Shown: positions 52,187 through 58,900, numbered from the stretch's first letter. The stretch is 64,000 bases of DNA from SPCO01 sp964427285 (GCA_964427285.1 CAYRTS010000008.1:8545-72544); one strand, 5' to 3'. Translations and numbers: made by a program. Notes: generated by a model from the letters alone, not told the origin.

Positions 52187-52203
52187 GTGTTACCTTGTGA
52201 CAC
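52187..52203 (+). promoter_or_regulatory. Operator-like palindrome over the -10 box of the Phd/VapC operon
   Basis: GTGTTAC and GTGACAC (6 of 7 positions symmetric) flank CTT, and the palindrome ends right at the ATG (52204). It covers the TACCTT -10-like hexamer (52191-52196). This is where an autorepressing antitoxin would be expected to bind. Confidence 0.5.
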
Positions 52204-52485
52204 ATGGATCAGGTCGGCATGCGTGAACTTCGCCATCGACTCCGCCACTACCTCGGGCGCGTCGACGCAGGGGAAGGCTTCGAGATCACGCTGTTTGGAC
52301 GGCCCGTCGCCCAGCTGACACCTCCGAACCCCCAGTTGTCGATCATGAGCCGACTCATCGCTGAAGGGCGGGTGTCACCACCGGCGAACCCGGACACTTC
52401 GACGCTTCCCGCCACCAGATCCGCCAGCAGCGGGATCACGGCGACCGAGGCGTTGCTCGCAGAGCGCCGGGGCGACGAGCGCTGA
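52204..52485 (+). CDS. Phd/YefM-family antitoxin
   Basis: 93 aa. VGMRELRHRLRHYLGRVDAG followed by FEITLFGRPVAQLTPP is the Phd/YefM DNA-binding fold. The C-terminal half is disordered-looking and would wrap the toxin. The ATG is 7 nt after a TACCTT box, so it is probably leaderless. It overlaps the PIN toxin gene by 4 bp as CTGA. Confidence 0.88.
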   Translation: MDQVGMRELRHRLRHYLGRVDAGEGFEITLFGRPVAQLTPPNPQLSIMSRLIAEGRVSPPANPDTSTLPATRSASSGITATEALLAERRGDER

Positions 52486-52871
52486 GCAGCCTCTATCTGG
52501 ACGCCTCAGCGCTGACCAAACTGGTCATCGACGAGCGCGAGACGGCCACCCTCCAGGATGTCGTGCGTGGCCGAAGCCTCGTTTCGAGCCGGGTCGCCGT
52601 CGTCGAGGTGACCAAGGCCGTAGGGCGCGCCAACCCCGTCGCCGACGCCCATCCGCTCTTCGCCTTGCTGTCGTTCGTGGAGTTGGACGTGGACCTCGCC
52701 AGCATCGCCGGCGCCATTGGCGGACCCGGCCTGCGTTCGCTCGACGCGATCCACGTTGCGTCCGCCGTTCGCCTGGGGAGCGAGGTCGAGACGTTCATCT
52801 CTTACGATATACGCCAGTCCGAGGCGGCTCGTGCGGCCGGACTTCGCGTTGTCGCGCCAGGATCCGACTGA
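52482..52871 (+). CDS. VapC-like PIN-domain toxin, probable CTG start
   Basis: 129 aa. The acidic residues of the PIN nuclease site are present: LYLDASALTKL, VVEVTKA, RSLDAIHVASA and FISYDIRQ. The first standard start in frame, GTG at 52563, would remove the first catalytic Asp and about 27 residues. The frame is clearly coding back to a CTG at 52482, which overlaps the antitoxin TGA as CTGA and gives the usual VapC N-terminus (SSLYLDAS). A CTG start is therefore inferred. Such toxins cleave tRNA or rRNA. Confidence 0.86.
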   Translation: MSSLYLDASALTKLVIDERETATLQDVVRGRSLVSSRVAVVEVTKAVGRANPVADAHPLFALLSFVELDVDLASIAGAIGGPGLRSLDAIHVASAVRLGSEVETFISYDIRQSEAARAAGLRVVAPGSD

Positions 52872-52934
52872 TCCCGCGGCCTGACGGTCCATTGACTTGT
52901 GCAGACCGCCGCCTGACATCCTAGGAGCGTGTTG

Positions 52935-52940
52935 TAGTAT
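52935..52940 (+). promoter_or_regulatory. -10 box TAGTAT for the HTH/PIN operon (leaderless)
   Basis: TAGTAT lies 9 nt before ATG 52950 and is flanked by GTTG and CAAC arms that could be a small operator. It is the sister of the promoter at 51202. Confidence 0.55.
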
Positions 52941-52949
52941 GCAACAACC

Positions 52950-53201
52950 ATGTTGACCGTTCCTGAAGCCGCCCGCCGAACTGGGAAGCACCCAGAGACC
53001 ATCCGTCGCTGGATCCGCGAGGGCAAGCTGCGCTCCCACAAGGTCGGAACCCAGCATGTCCTCGAGGAGGAAGACCTGGCAGACGCGATGGGTAGCGCAT
53101 CGTCAAGTGTGCCCATGCCCGACCATTGGAAGCACGCCTTCTGGGGCGGCCCGATGCCGGACTGGGCGGCGATCGTCCGCCAGCAGCGCGACGAGCATTG
53201 A
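52950..53201 (+). CDS. HTH-domain antitoxin of a PIN toxin
   Basis: 83 aa. Residues 1-47 (VPEAARRTG, ETIRRWIREGK, EEEDLADAM) are about 60% identical to the HTH part of the protein at 51217. The rest is a short tail (DHWKHAFWGGPMPDWAAIV) that may bind the toxin. The HTH would serve as the autorepressor. The stop overlaps the toxin start as TTGA. Confidence 0.8.
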   Translation: MLTVPEAARRTGKHPETIRRWIREGKLRSHKVGTQHVLEEEDLADAMGSASSSVPMPDHWKHAFWGGPMPDWAAIVRQQRDEH

Positions 53202-53614
53202 CGTCAACGCCGCTCGTCATCGATGCGAGCGCGGCCCTGCACCTTGCTCTGGCTGAGGACGCGACGCCTGGTCTATCTCGTTACCACCTGATCGCGCCCA
53301 CGGTCTTCCTCTCCGAACGAACGTCTTCACTTGCTTCGGCGGCGTACCGCGCGAGCATGCCGGACACGGCAGTCGCGGACGCGTTCGATCGGCTCGAAGC
53401 GATGCCGGTTGAGATCGTGCACACAGACCGCAGCCATCGCCGGGCGGCACTGGTGCTTGCGCGGTCCCTTGGCTGGGCGAAGACCTACGACGCCGAATAC
53501 GTCGTTCTGGCGCAGCGTCTCCGCTGCGCGATCCTGACGACGGACGACCGACTGACACGCGGTGCTCGGCACCTGGTCGAGATGTGCGACCCGCGCACGC
53601 TCGAGAACGAGTAA
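53198..53614 (+). CDS. PIN-domain toxin, TTG start
   Basis: 138 aa. The acidic site residues are in VIDASAALHL, FLSERTSSLASA, TYDAEYVVLAQ and LTTDDRL. Similarity begins right at the TTG (53198), which overlaps the HTH antitoxin stop as TTGA. A frame open to 53126 reads through the antitoxin in another frame. It is probably a ribonuclease. Confidence 0.86.
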   Translation: MTSTPLVIDASAALHLALAEDATPGLSRYHLIAPTVFLSERTSSLASAAYRASMPDTAVADAFDRLEAMPVEIVHTDRSHRRAALVLARSLGWAKTYDAEYVVLAQRLRCAILTTDDRLTRGARHLVEMCDPRTLENE

Positions 53615-53709
53615 GGCGCAGGCAGCCCCGCTCCACTCCTTCCGATAATGTAAGTTATGTCTGCACAGCGAAGCCAAACGGGGCCGGGCGGTGTCTCCCG
53701 TACCCTCGA

Positions 53710-54054
53710 TTATTCGGTGCTCTTCGGATGCCCGACGCTCGCCAGCATGAGGATCACGGTGCGACGATCGTCGTCGATCGCGTACCAGATGCGGCCGGCG
53801 CCGGTGACCTCGAGCTGCCACTGCGCAAGAATCCGGCCACCGAGCGATCTCGTCCCAAGATCGCCCTTCAGTGGATGTTGACGGTCGCTCCGGGCTCGCG
53901 GCTCCGAACGCAGGGCAAGCCACACGATGCGGGTCGCTGCCGGGGCCTGGCTCGAGAGCCGATCCCAACCAGTAACCGCAGCCGCATCACCGAATCGAAC
54001 ATCCCATTCCATCGGGCCAGGTGGCGGAGCGACCCGGTCGCCGCGCTTGGGCAC
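53710..54054 (-). CDS. RelE/ParE-like toxin
   Basis: 114 aa. The C-terminal part HPLKGDLGTRSLGGRILAQW, EVTGAGRIWYAID and the GHPKSTE end match a RelE-like family common in actinobacteria and Chloroflexi. It starts with GTG 3 nt after the stop of the upstream antitoxin gene. RelE-type toxins cut mRNA in the ribosome; the catalytic residues cannot be assigned with certainty here. Confidence 0.75.
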   Translation of the reverse strand: MPKRGDRVAPPPGPMEWDVRFGDAAAVTGWDRLSSQAPAATRIVWLALRSEPRARSDRQHPLKGDLGTRSLGGRILAQWQLEVTGAGRIWYAIDDDRRTVILMLASVGHPKSTE

Positions 54055-54057
54055 CGG

Positions 54058-54522
54058 TCAGGGGTCGCGCGGTTCGGTAACGCGCGCGCCGATGTCGGCG
54101 ATCGGGCGCTTCAATTCGATCGCCAGGGTCGGGTCAGCGTGGATGGCGGCGGTGGCCTTCCATTCGATGAGGATCTGCGCCAGGGCGGCCATCGATCCGA
54201 GCTCCGCGGCACCCTCCGCGGTACGGACGAATTCCTCGACGAAGATCGAACGTTCACTGGCGGGCAGGAGCGTCACCCACGGGATGTCGGCCGCTGCTTC
54301 GGCGAGGCGCTCGCGGAGGTCATCGTCGGCAAGGACGCGGCCAAGCAGCCGAGCCAGGAATTCGACGGCTTCGTCATCTGACTGGACCCGTGACCGCAGG
54401 CTCAGGTGCAGATCCGCCGCGTTGCGTCGATGCAGGACGACATCACGCCGTTCCAGCTGGGCGACGATGCCATTCGGATCGCGCAAGAAGTCGGTCAGTG
54501 TCGCCTCACCCGCGGATGTCAT
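54058..54522 (-). CDS. Antitoxin partner of the RelE-like toxin (Phd-like N-terminus)
   Basis: 154 aa. LTDFLRDPNGIVAQLERRD followed by VVLHRRNAADLHLSL resembles the Phd-type fold used by antitoxins of this pair in high-GC bacteria. The helical C-terminal two thirds (PWVTLLPASERSIFVEEFVR) would bind the toxin. The ATG at 54522 is 6 nt from the -10 box and has no ribosome-binding site. Confidence 0.72.
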   Translation of the reverse strand: MTSAGEATLTDFLRDPNGIVAQLERRDVVLHRRNAADLHLSLRSRVQSDDEAVEFLARLLGRVLADDDLRERLAEAAADIPWVTLLPASERSIFVEEFVRTAEGAAELGSMAALAQILIEWKATAAIHADPTLAIELKRPIADIGARVTEPRDP

Positions 54523-54528
54523 TGGCCG

Positions 54529-54556
54529 ACGATATCAGATATATATCAGGTGTCAA
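54529..54556 (-). promoter_or_regulatory. Promoter of the antitoxin/RelE-like operon with operator-like repeats
   Basis: On the minus strand TTGACA (54551-54556), 16 bp and TATCGT (54529-54534) form the best sigma70-like promoter in the island, 6 nt before the ATG. The spacer contains CTGATAT twice, 11 bp apart, and the palindrome GATATATATC, a likely autoregulation site. Confidence 0.6.
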
Positions 54557-54608
54557 GGCCTCCATGACTTTCTCGTTGACGCGGCCCGGTCTCAGCGCCG
54601 TAAGTCCC

Positions 54609-54656
54609 TGTTCGGTCGTGCGGGACCTCCTCGAGGCCTATGTGCGCGGCACCTGA
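54609..54656 (+). pseudogene. Remnant of an RHH antitoxin C-terminus
   Basis: The frame ends VVRDLLEAYVRGT then stop, which matches the VVRDLLEGYARD segment of the RHH antitoxin at 59808. Nothing upstream in this frame looks coding. It is probably a leftover of another toxin-antitoxin cassette. Confidence 0.4.
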
Positions 54657-54691
54657 CGGGCGTCAGCCATAGCGCCCCGGGGTGACTGTCT

Positions 54692-55072
54692 TCAGAATCG
54701 CCAGACGGCGACGCGCTTGCCGGCGGGATCAGCATCAAGTCGTTGACGGATATCGTCGGGGTCGCTCGTGATGAGGATGGCCGGCACCCGTCGGAGTGCT
54801 TCGACGGCCACCAGTGCATCCACCACGTCAGGGAGTGTGGTGGACCTGATCAGGCTGGCCGCATGAATCGCTCGATCGATGTCAACCGTTACCAACTCGT
54901 GGGCAGTCCGCAGAATGGCCCGGACATGGTCCGCCGTGACGCCGCCGGCCATCGACTGGGTCACCACGATGATGGGCACGACGAGTGCGGAATCCGCTCG
55001 GTTAACGCGGCCTCGGCATCTGCGCCACCACGGTGTGGACCTCGTCTGGGACCGGTCCGTCCTCCTCGTCAT
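54692..55072 (-). pseudogene. 5'-truncated PIN toxin fused into the upstream antitoxin gene
   Basis: The last 95-100 residues match a VapC subfamily: LPDVVDALVAVEA and LITSDPDDIRQRL hold the downstream acidic residues. The N-terminal 40-50 residues with the first catalytic Asp are missing. The frame instead runs back into the 3' end of the antitoxin gene, where it has no PIN similarity (WWRRCRGRVNRADS). A deletion has therefore joined the antitoxin end to the middle of the toxin, and the toxin should be inactive. Confidence 0.72.
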
Positions 55073-55316
55073 ATCGAAGCAGCAGGTCCGTCAGCCTCAG
55101 GCGCGCCAGGGCGTCCCACGCCGCGCTGTTGAGGAAACGGCTCTTGCCGCCACGCCCGAACCGCTTCGTCAGTTCCTGGTCGAGGTCCGCGTCAAGGCTC
55201 ACCGATCGCTTGACGATGGCGACCGCATTGCGCCGCGGCGGTCGTCCTTCGTTGGGCGTCGCAACGGTCGCGCGACTCGCAGTGCGAGGTGAAGCAGAGG
55301 TCGACGGCGACGTCAT
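55002..55316 (-). CDS. Ribbon-helix-helix-type antitoxin (orphaned)
   Basis: 104 aa. VKRSVSLDADLDQELTKRFG then SRFLNSAAWDALARLR is the RHH-like core of VapB-type antitoxins, and the tail DEEDGPVPDEV resembles their toxin-binding end. The ATG at 55316 has GAGGGG upstream. A TTGACA (minus strand, 55378-55383) lies 18 bp before a TAGCGT (55354-55359). Its toxin partner is the truncated PIN gene, so only the antitoxin may still work. Confidence 0.75.
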   Translation of the reverse strand: MTSPSTSASPRTASRATVATPNEGRPPRRNAVAIVKRSVSLDADLDQELTKRFGRGGKSRFLNSAAWDALARLRLTDLLLRYDEEDGPVPDEVHTVVAQMPRPR

Positions 55317-55437
55317 GGGCGACCCCTCGTATCGTCGGTGCAACTCTCGTCCGACGCTACCGACCGTACTACCCAAATGTCAATAGCGCCGACGGTGGCC
55401 GGCGCTCCCGGTGCGCAGCCGGGAACAGCAGGGCGAG

Positions 55438-55884
55438 TCAATGCCGACGATCGGCCGGACCGGGATGGGCCCGGATCGACTGCCACACCTCGGCCGCCCA
55501 GGTGAGATCTTCAGCGGTCACGGTCACGATCAGAACGCGCCCATCGCGCACGATGATGCCGGTGATCGCCCGGGGGGCGCGGGCAGGCTGTGGGGCGGTG
55601 ACGACGACCGCCCAACCGTCGAAGCCAGGTGGGAGCGCAGCGCCGTCACCCAGTTCGGCGGGGAATTGCTCGAGGATCAGGCGCGCACTGACCGGCCGCC
55701 CGTGGTCAGTAACGAGCACGCTCGTCATTGATATCGAGCGCCGGTCGTCCCAGGCGTGCCAGTACCCATCCTCTGGACCAAAGGTCTCTGCGAACCCAGC
55801 CGGGATGGTGATCGACCAATACGGGAAGACGTGACGCATGACGGTCGGCTCGATGCGCGTAGCAGCGTTGCTCATGTGCGCCAC
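55438..55884 (-). CDS. Hypothetical protein
   Basis: 148 aa. I do not recognise the family. It is a soluble mixed alpha/beta protein with a central segment FPYWSITIPAGFAETFGPE and later VLIVTVTAEDLTWAAEVWQS. There is no signal peptide or membrane segment. It may start at GTG 55884 or ATG 55875. It is not overlapping either neighbour. Confidence 0.55.
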   Translation of the reverse strand: MAHMSNAATRIEPTVMRHVFPYWSITIPAGFAETFGPEDGYWHAWDDRRSISMTSVLVTDHGRPVSARLILEQFPAELGDGAALPPGFDGWAVVVTAPQPARAPRAITGIIVRDGRVLIVTVTAEDLTWAAEVWQSIRAHPGPADRRH

Positions 55885-56065
55885 GGTACGTCCGCGCGCT
55901 TATCTGCCAGTTACTGCGTCCTGAACTCGATCTGCTACGGACCCGGCAGCACCGTGATGCCAGGTCGGGCCAGGTCGCGGTCGAGCGCGATCGCGGCGGT
56001 GGCGCCGGACCCGACCTGGTAGGACACTCATGTCATCTCGGGCGACGTCGAGCGGAACGCGCGCG

Positions 56066-56416
56066 TCAGGCGTAGCCAGCCTCGATACGGGCAGCCAGCG
56101 CGAAGGGCATGAAGTAGCGGTCGAGGGACTCGGCGGACTCGCCGTATGTGTTTTCGCCGGCGATGAAGTCGATGAAGAGTTCGCGGACCAGGCAGATCTC
56201 TCGCCGACGTGGGCCACGCCAGCGGTCGTCGACGATGGTCAGCTCGAACAACTCGAGGGCTCGGTTGAACGCCCCGTCGCCGCGTTCATCGTCGCCGGAC
56301 TCCTTTGCGCGCGCGGCACGGGCGACCTCGGTGCCGAGGTTGCCCATCTGCTCCAGCACGCTCATCCGCTCCCAGCTCCCGTCCTGAAGTCCCTGGTGCA
56401 TCCATCGGACGGTCAC
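56066..56416 (-). CDS. Conserved hypothetical protein coupled to DUF5674
   Basis: 116 aa, all-helical in appearance. Recognisable conserved parts are EQMGNLGTEVARA, FNRALELFELTI, RRREICLVRELF and DRYFMPFALAAR. Similar proteins occur in cyanobacteria and other phyla, often beside a DUF5674 gene (recalled, not searched). The GTG start overlaps the DUF5674 stop as GTGA, so the two are co-translated. The pair has the size and layout of a toxin-antitoxin module; no activity is known to me. Confidence 0.65.
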   Translation of the reverse strand: MTVRWMHQGLQDGSWERMSVLEQMGNLGTEVARAARAKESGDDERGDGAFNRALELFELTIVDDRWRGPRRREICLVRELFIDFIAGENTYGESAESLDRYFMPFALAARIEAGYA

Positions 56417-56754
56417 GGTGTCACCAGTTTGGCGAGGATCGAGGCGATGTCGTCTCTAGATCGAGGGTCGTCGACCGAGCGCGAGCGATTGCCGTGTCGT
56501 GGGCGCAGGTTGATCACGGAGTCGAACTCCAGCCAGTCCGGCCCGTCGTACCGGGCAGGATACAAACTGATTCCGCAGACATCCGCCTGCTGAGACCCGT
56601 CGTCAAGCAGCGCGGCCTCCAACTCCGCATGGAAGCGGGCACCTGCCGCGATGATCCCGCGACGCACGTCGACGACGGCCTTGACGAGCTCCCCATCCAT
56701 GCGCGGGGTACGTCTGGCCAGGTCCGCGACCGAGATGTGCTCACGGATGATCAT
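56413..56754 (-). CDS. DUF5674 family protein
   Basis: 113 aa. MIIREHISVADLA, ELVKAVVDVRRGIIA, FHAELEAALLDDGSQQADV, WLEFDSVINLRPRHGNRS and DDIASILAKL follow the DUF5674 pattern. GGGAGG lies 5 nt before ATG 56754, one of the few strong ribosome-binding sites in the island. It is the first gene of the two-gene unit. Confidence 0.75.
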   Translation of the reverse strand: MIIREHISVADLARRTPRMDGELVKAVVDVRRGIIAAGARFHAELEAALLDDGSQQADVCGISLYPARYDGPDWLEFDSVINLRPRHGNRSRSVDDPRSRDDIASILAKLVTP

Positions 56755-56806
56755 GATGTCCTCCCGTGGATCGAAATCGGCGGGAGTCGATGATCCCATT
56801 CGTCCC

Positions 56807-56968
56807 TTACCTGGCGATCAACGTGGGATCGGCGTCATGGGGGGTCGGCTCGCCGAGCATCCGGCACAGGTCCATGAAGTGGGACCGGGACGACGCCTTC
56901 TCCGTGGTCGTTACGCCGCGCCATTTGGCGGCGAAGGCGGCAGGTGTCAGGGTCGGCTGGGTCGTCAC
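56807..56968 (-). pseudogene. N-terminal fragment of an MmeI-type methyltransferase gene (copy 2)
   Basis: 53 codons: TLTPAAFAAKWRGVTTTEK and FMDLCRMLGEPTPHDADP, then a stop. It is the same N-terminal segment as at 57565-57969 and about 85% identical at DNA level. The full enzymes are around 900 aa or more. The GTG overlaps the DUF5615 stop as GTGA, so it may still be translated, but the domain is cut short. Confidence 0.7.
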
Positions 56969-57300
56969 GTTCCCCGTCCCCGCTCGACACCGATGCGCCT
57001 GGCGCGACCGGATGCGATGGTGGCAACCGCGTCCGCGAGATCATCGGCGTACGGTCGGATCAGGTCGACATCGTTGTGCGGGATGAGGACGAAGCCGATT
57101 GGGTACTGGTCGAGATGCTGCTGGTGTGGAATGCCGCGATCCAGGCTGACGATGACGTCAAACCCCTCGTCGATGGCCCGGCTGATCATCTCGCCATTCG
57201 AGATTCCCGCGAGTCCGGCGTATGCGGCCGTCAGGACCTGGTGGTCTGGGAGGAACTGACGCACACCGATCGGAAGCATCTCGTCGAGCAAGACCTTCAC
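56965..57300 (-). CDS. DUF5615 PIN-like toxin
   Basis: 111 aa. KVLLDEMLPIGVRQFLPDH carries the N-terminal Asp-Glu of the PIN-like Mut7-C/DUF5615 fold, and FDVIVSLDRGIPHQQ has the second Asp. It is usually found with DUF433 antitoxins, as here. The GTG start overlaps the DUF433 stop as GTGA. Confidence 0.82.
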   Translation of the reverse strand: MKVLLDEMLPIGVRQFLPDHQVLTAAYAGLAGISNGEMISRAIDEGFDVIVSLDRGIPHQQHLDQYPIGFVLIPHNDVDLIRPYADDLADAVATIASGRARRIGVERGRGT

Positions 57301-57512
57301 CCAGCTGTGGCCTCGGCGGCGACCTGGTGTCGCGCCCGCTCCAGGATGGCAATCGCCATCTCGCGGGACACGGTTGGAAATTGCCCGAGGAAGTCATCGA
57401 GCGACTTTCCCGCTTCGAGGTACTCGAACAGCGTATCGAGCGGAACGCGGGTCCCGGCGATCACGGTGGCCCCCCACGCCACGTCGTCGCTCTGGGTGAT
57501 GAGTGCATCCAT
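57297..57512 (-). CDS. DUF433 antitoxin
   Basis: 71 aa. WGATVIAGTRVPLDTLFEYL, GKSLDDFLGQFPTVSREMA and AILERAR match the DUF433 winged-helix antitoxin family. The ATG at 57512 has GGAGG upstream. It is the first gene of the DUF433/DUF5615 operon. Confidence 0.85.
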   Translation of the reverse strand: MDALITQSDDVAWGATVIAGTRVPLDTLFEYLEAGKSLDDFLGQFPTVSREMAIAILERARHQVAAEATAG

Positions 57513-57564
57513 GATGCCGTCCTCCTGCCTGGCTACTGCGCACACGCTACACCCCGAAGACGTG

Positions 57565-57969
57565 TCACAGCGTCACAAACGTGACCACCGGGGAGAGGCC
57601 GGTGAAGTTGGTCCGGATCTCGATCCGCTCGAGGTCGCTGACGATCAGCAGTGGTGGGTTGCCCAGGTCGTCCTTGTAGTTGAGCAACTGGAGGTAGGCG
57701 GCTTTGAGGTCGTGGCGCTTGCCCTTGTACTCCCAGGCGAAGAAGTCACGCTTCCAGACATCGGCGAAGCCGTCTCCTCCTCCGGCCTTGGTGACGCGCT
57801 TCTCAAAGGCGTACTGCTGGCCGGTCGGGTCGGCGTCGTGGGGGGTCGGCTCGCCGAGCATCCGGCACAGGTCGATGAAGAGCGACTGGGATCCGGCCTT
57901 CTCGCTGGTGGTGATGCCGCGCCACTTGGCGGCGAAGGCGGCGGGCGTCAGGGTCGGCTCGGTGGTCAA
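57565..57969 (-). pseudogene. N-terminal fragment of an MmeI-type (type IIL) restriction-methyltransferase gene
   Basis: 134 aa. TLTPAAFAAKWRGITTSEK, FIDLCRMLGEPTPHDADPTG, FADVWKRDFFAWEYKGKR and LLIVSDLERIEIRTNFTG match the N-terminal (nuclease) domain of MmeI-like enzymes. The frame ends 10 residues after TNFTG. The methyltransferase and specificity domains (about 700 further residues) are missing. D-x-n-E-x-K-like residues (ADVW, EYKGK) remain, so a free nuclease domain cannot be fully excluded. Confidence 0.75.
57588..57642. repeat. 55-bp direct repeat, copy A (copy B at 58726-58780)
   Basis: The 55 bp here are identical to 58726-58780. Both encode the segment DLERIEIRTNFTGLSP of the MmeI-type fragment on the minus strand, and both copies lose similarity right after CCGG. 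The 1,138-bp spacing encloses most of the fragment and the Phd/RelE operon. Confidence 0.85.
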
Positions 57970-58040
57970 GCTCCCCTACGCTACGAAGTGACTCGGTGGC
58001 TGAGTCGCTAGCGAGTCTACGCGACGGTCGTGGTGATCAC

Positions 58041-58406
58041 TCACAGCCCCATCTGAATACCGCCTACCGCCCCTCCACGAAGCTGTTTGAAGAGGCGCTT
58101 GATCGTCGTCGGGTTGTAGACCTCGCGGCGATCCGCAACCCGGACGATGAGGACAAGCAAGGCGCCATCGGCTATCTGGTACAGGACGCGGTAGTCGCCG
58201 ACCGCCAGCCGCCAGATCCGTTCGTGGCTGGTTCCATACAGGAGCTTCGCGCGGTCTGGACGCGGGTCCTCCGCCAGTCCGTCGATGGCGGCGACGACCA
58301 GGGTGCGACCGGTGACTGGGAGTTTCTGGAGCTGGCGTGCAGCACTGGGGAGGAACTCGATTTGGTAGCGGGGCTCGTCGATCCGTCGGTCGTCCCCCGT
58401 CGTCAC
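58041..58406 (-). CDS. RelE-family toxin
   Basis: 121 aa. YQIEFLPSAARQLQKLP, IWRLAVGDYRVLYQI and LLVLIVRVADRREVY are the RelE/ParE core, with basic residues that contact mRNA in RelE. An extra C-terminal tail (TIKRLFKQLRGGAVGG) is present. The GTG start directly follows the TAG of the antitoxin gene. Confidence 0.88.
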   Translation of the reverse strand: MTTGDDRRIDEPRYQIEFLPSAARQLQKLPVTGRTLVVAAIDGLAEDPRPDRAKLLYGTSHERIWRLAVGDYRVLYQIADGALLVLIVRVADRREVYNPTTIKRLFKQLRGGAVGGIQMGL

Positions 58407-58664
58407 CTATCGACCCAACCTGGCTCGCAGTCCCTCCCAGGCGATCCGCTCTGTGGCCCCGGCCTCCGCCAGCGCAGCCCGGGCCTCTGTCAGGTCCAGT
58501 TCGTCCTCGATCGCCTCGAGCAGGAGGACGTCCGACATCGGCACGATGGCGACCAGATCACGCCCGCGGCGCACCACCGTGACTCGTTCCTTTCCATAGG
58601 CCACCCGATTCACGACCTCGGCGAAGTCCTGCCGCGCCTCGCTCATCGTGATGCTGCTCGCCAT
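58407..58664 (-). CDS. Phd/YefM-family antitoxin
   Basis: 85 aa. ITMSEARQDFAEVVNRVAYG then RVTVVRRGRDLVAIVPM is the Phd/YefM fold, and the C-terminal helix region (LLEAIEDELDLTEARAAL) binds RelE. The ATG at 58664 has AGGAGAG upstream. The promoter region carries three 9-bp iterons. Confidence 0.88.
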   Translation of the reverse strand: MASSITMSEARQDFAEVVNRVAYGKERVTVVRRGRDLVAIVPMSDVLLLEAIEDELDLTEARAALAEAGATERIAWEGLRARLGR

Positions 58665-58675
58665 AAGCGTCTCTC

Positions 58676-58702
58676 CTATCGTACGAACCGTACACACCGT
58701 AC
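58676..58702 (-). promoter_or_regulatory. Three 9-bp iterons upstream of the Phd/RelE operon
   Basis: On the minus strand GTACGGTGT, GTACGGTTC and GTACGATAG follow each other without gaps (58702 down to 58676), ending 11 bp before the antitoxin start. Such spacing suits cooperative binding of an antitoxin-toxin complex on one face of the DNA or an overlapping promoter. Confidence 0.5.
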
Positions 58703-58720
58703 GTCCCGGGGTCGCGGCTG

Positions 58721-58790
58721 TCAACCCGGGGAGAGGCCGGTGAAGTTGGTCCGGATCTCGATCCGCTCGAGGTCGCTGACCATGAGCAGG
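58721..58790 (-). pseudogene. Third fragment of the MmeI-type gene (short)
   Basis: This reads LLMVSDLERIEIRTNFTG then LSPG and stop, the same segment that ends the fragment at 57565. It includes copy B of the 55-bp repeat. Nothing upstream in this frame resembles the enzyme. Confidence 0.65.
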
Positions 58791-58900
58791 GCTATCTCAC
58801 CCCAGCCGAATATCTCGCCTCTGTCGGGGTCGATGTGTAACGGACGTGCCGGACCAGTACGCCCGCTATGCAGCCGCGCCAGCGTGGATATGCTGCGCGC

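Noticed and set aside
55935..56027. 30-aa minus-strand frame (SYQVGSGATAAIALDRDLAR...)
   Set aside because: It looks coding-like and starts GTG directly after a stop, but it is too short to assign and could be the tail of a lost gene.
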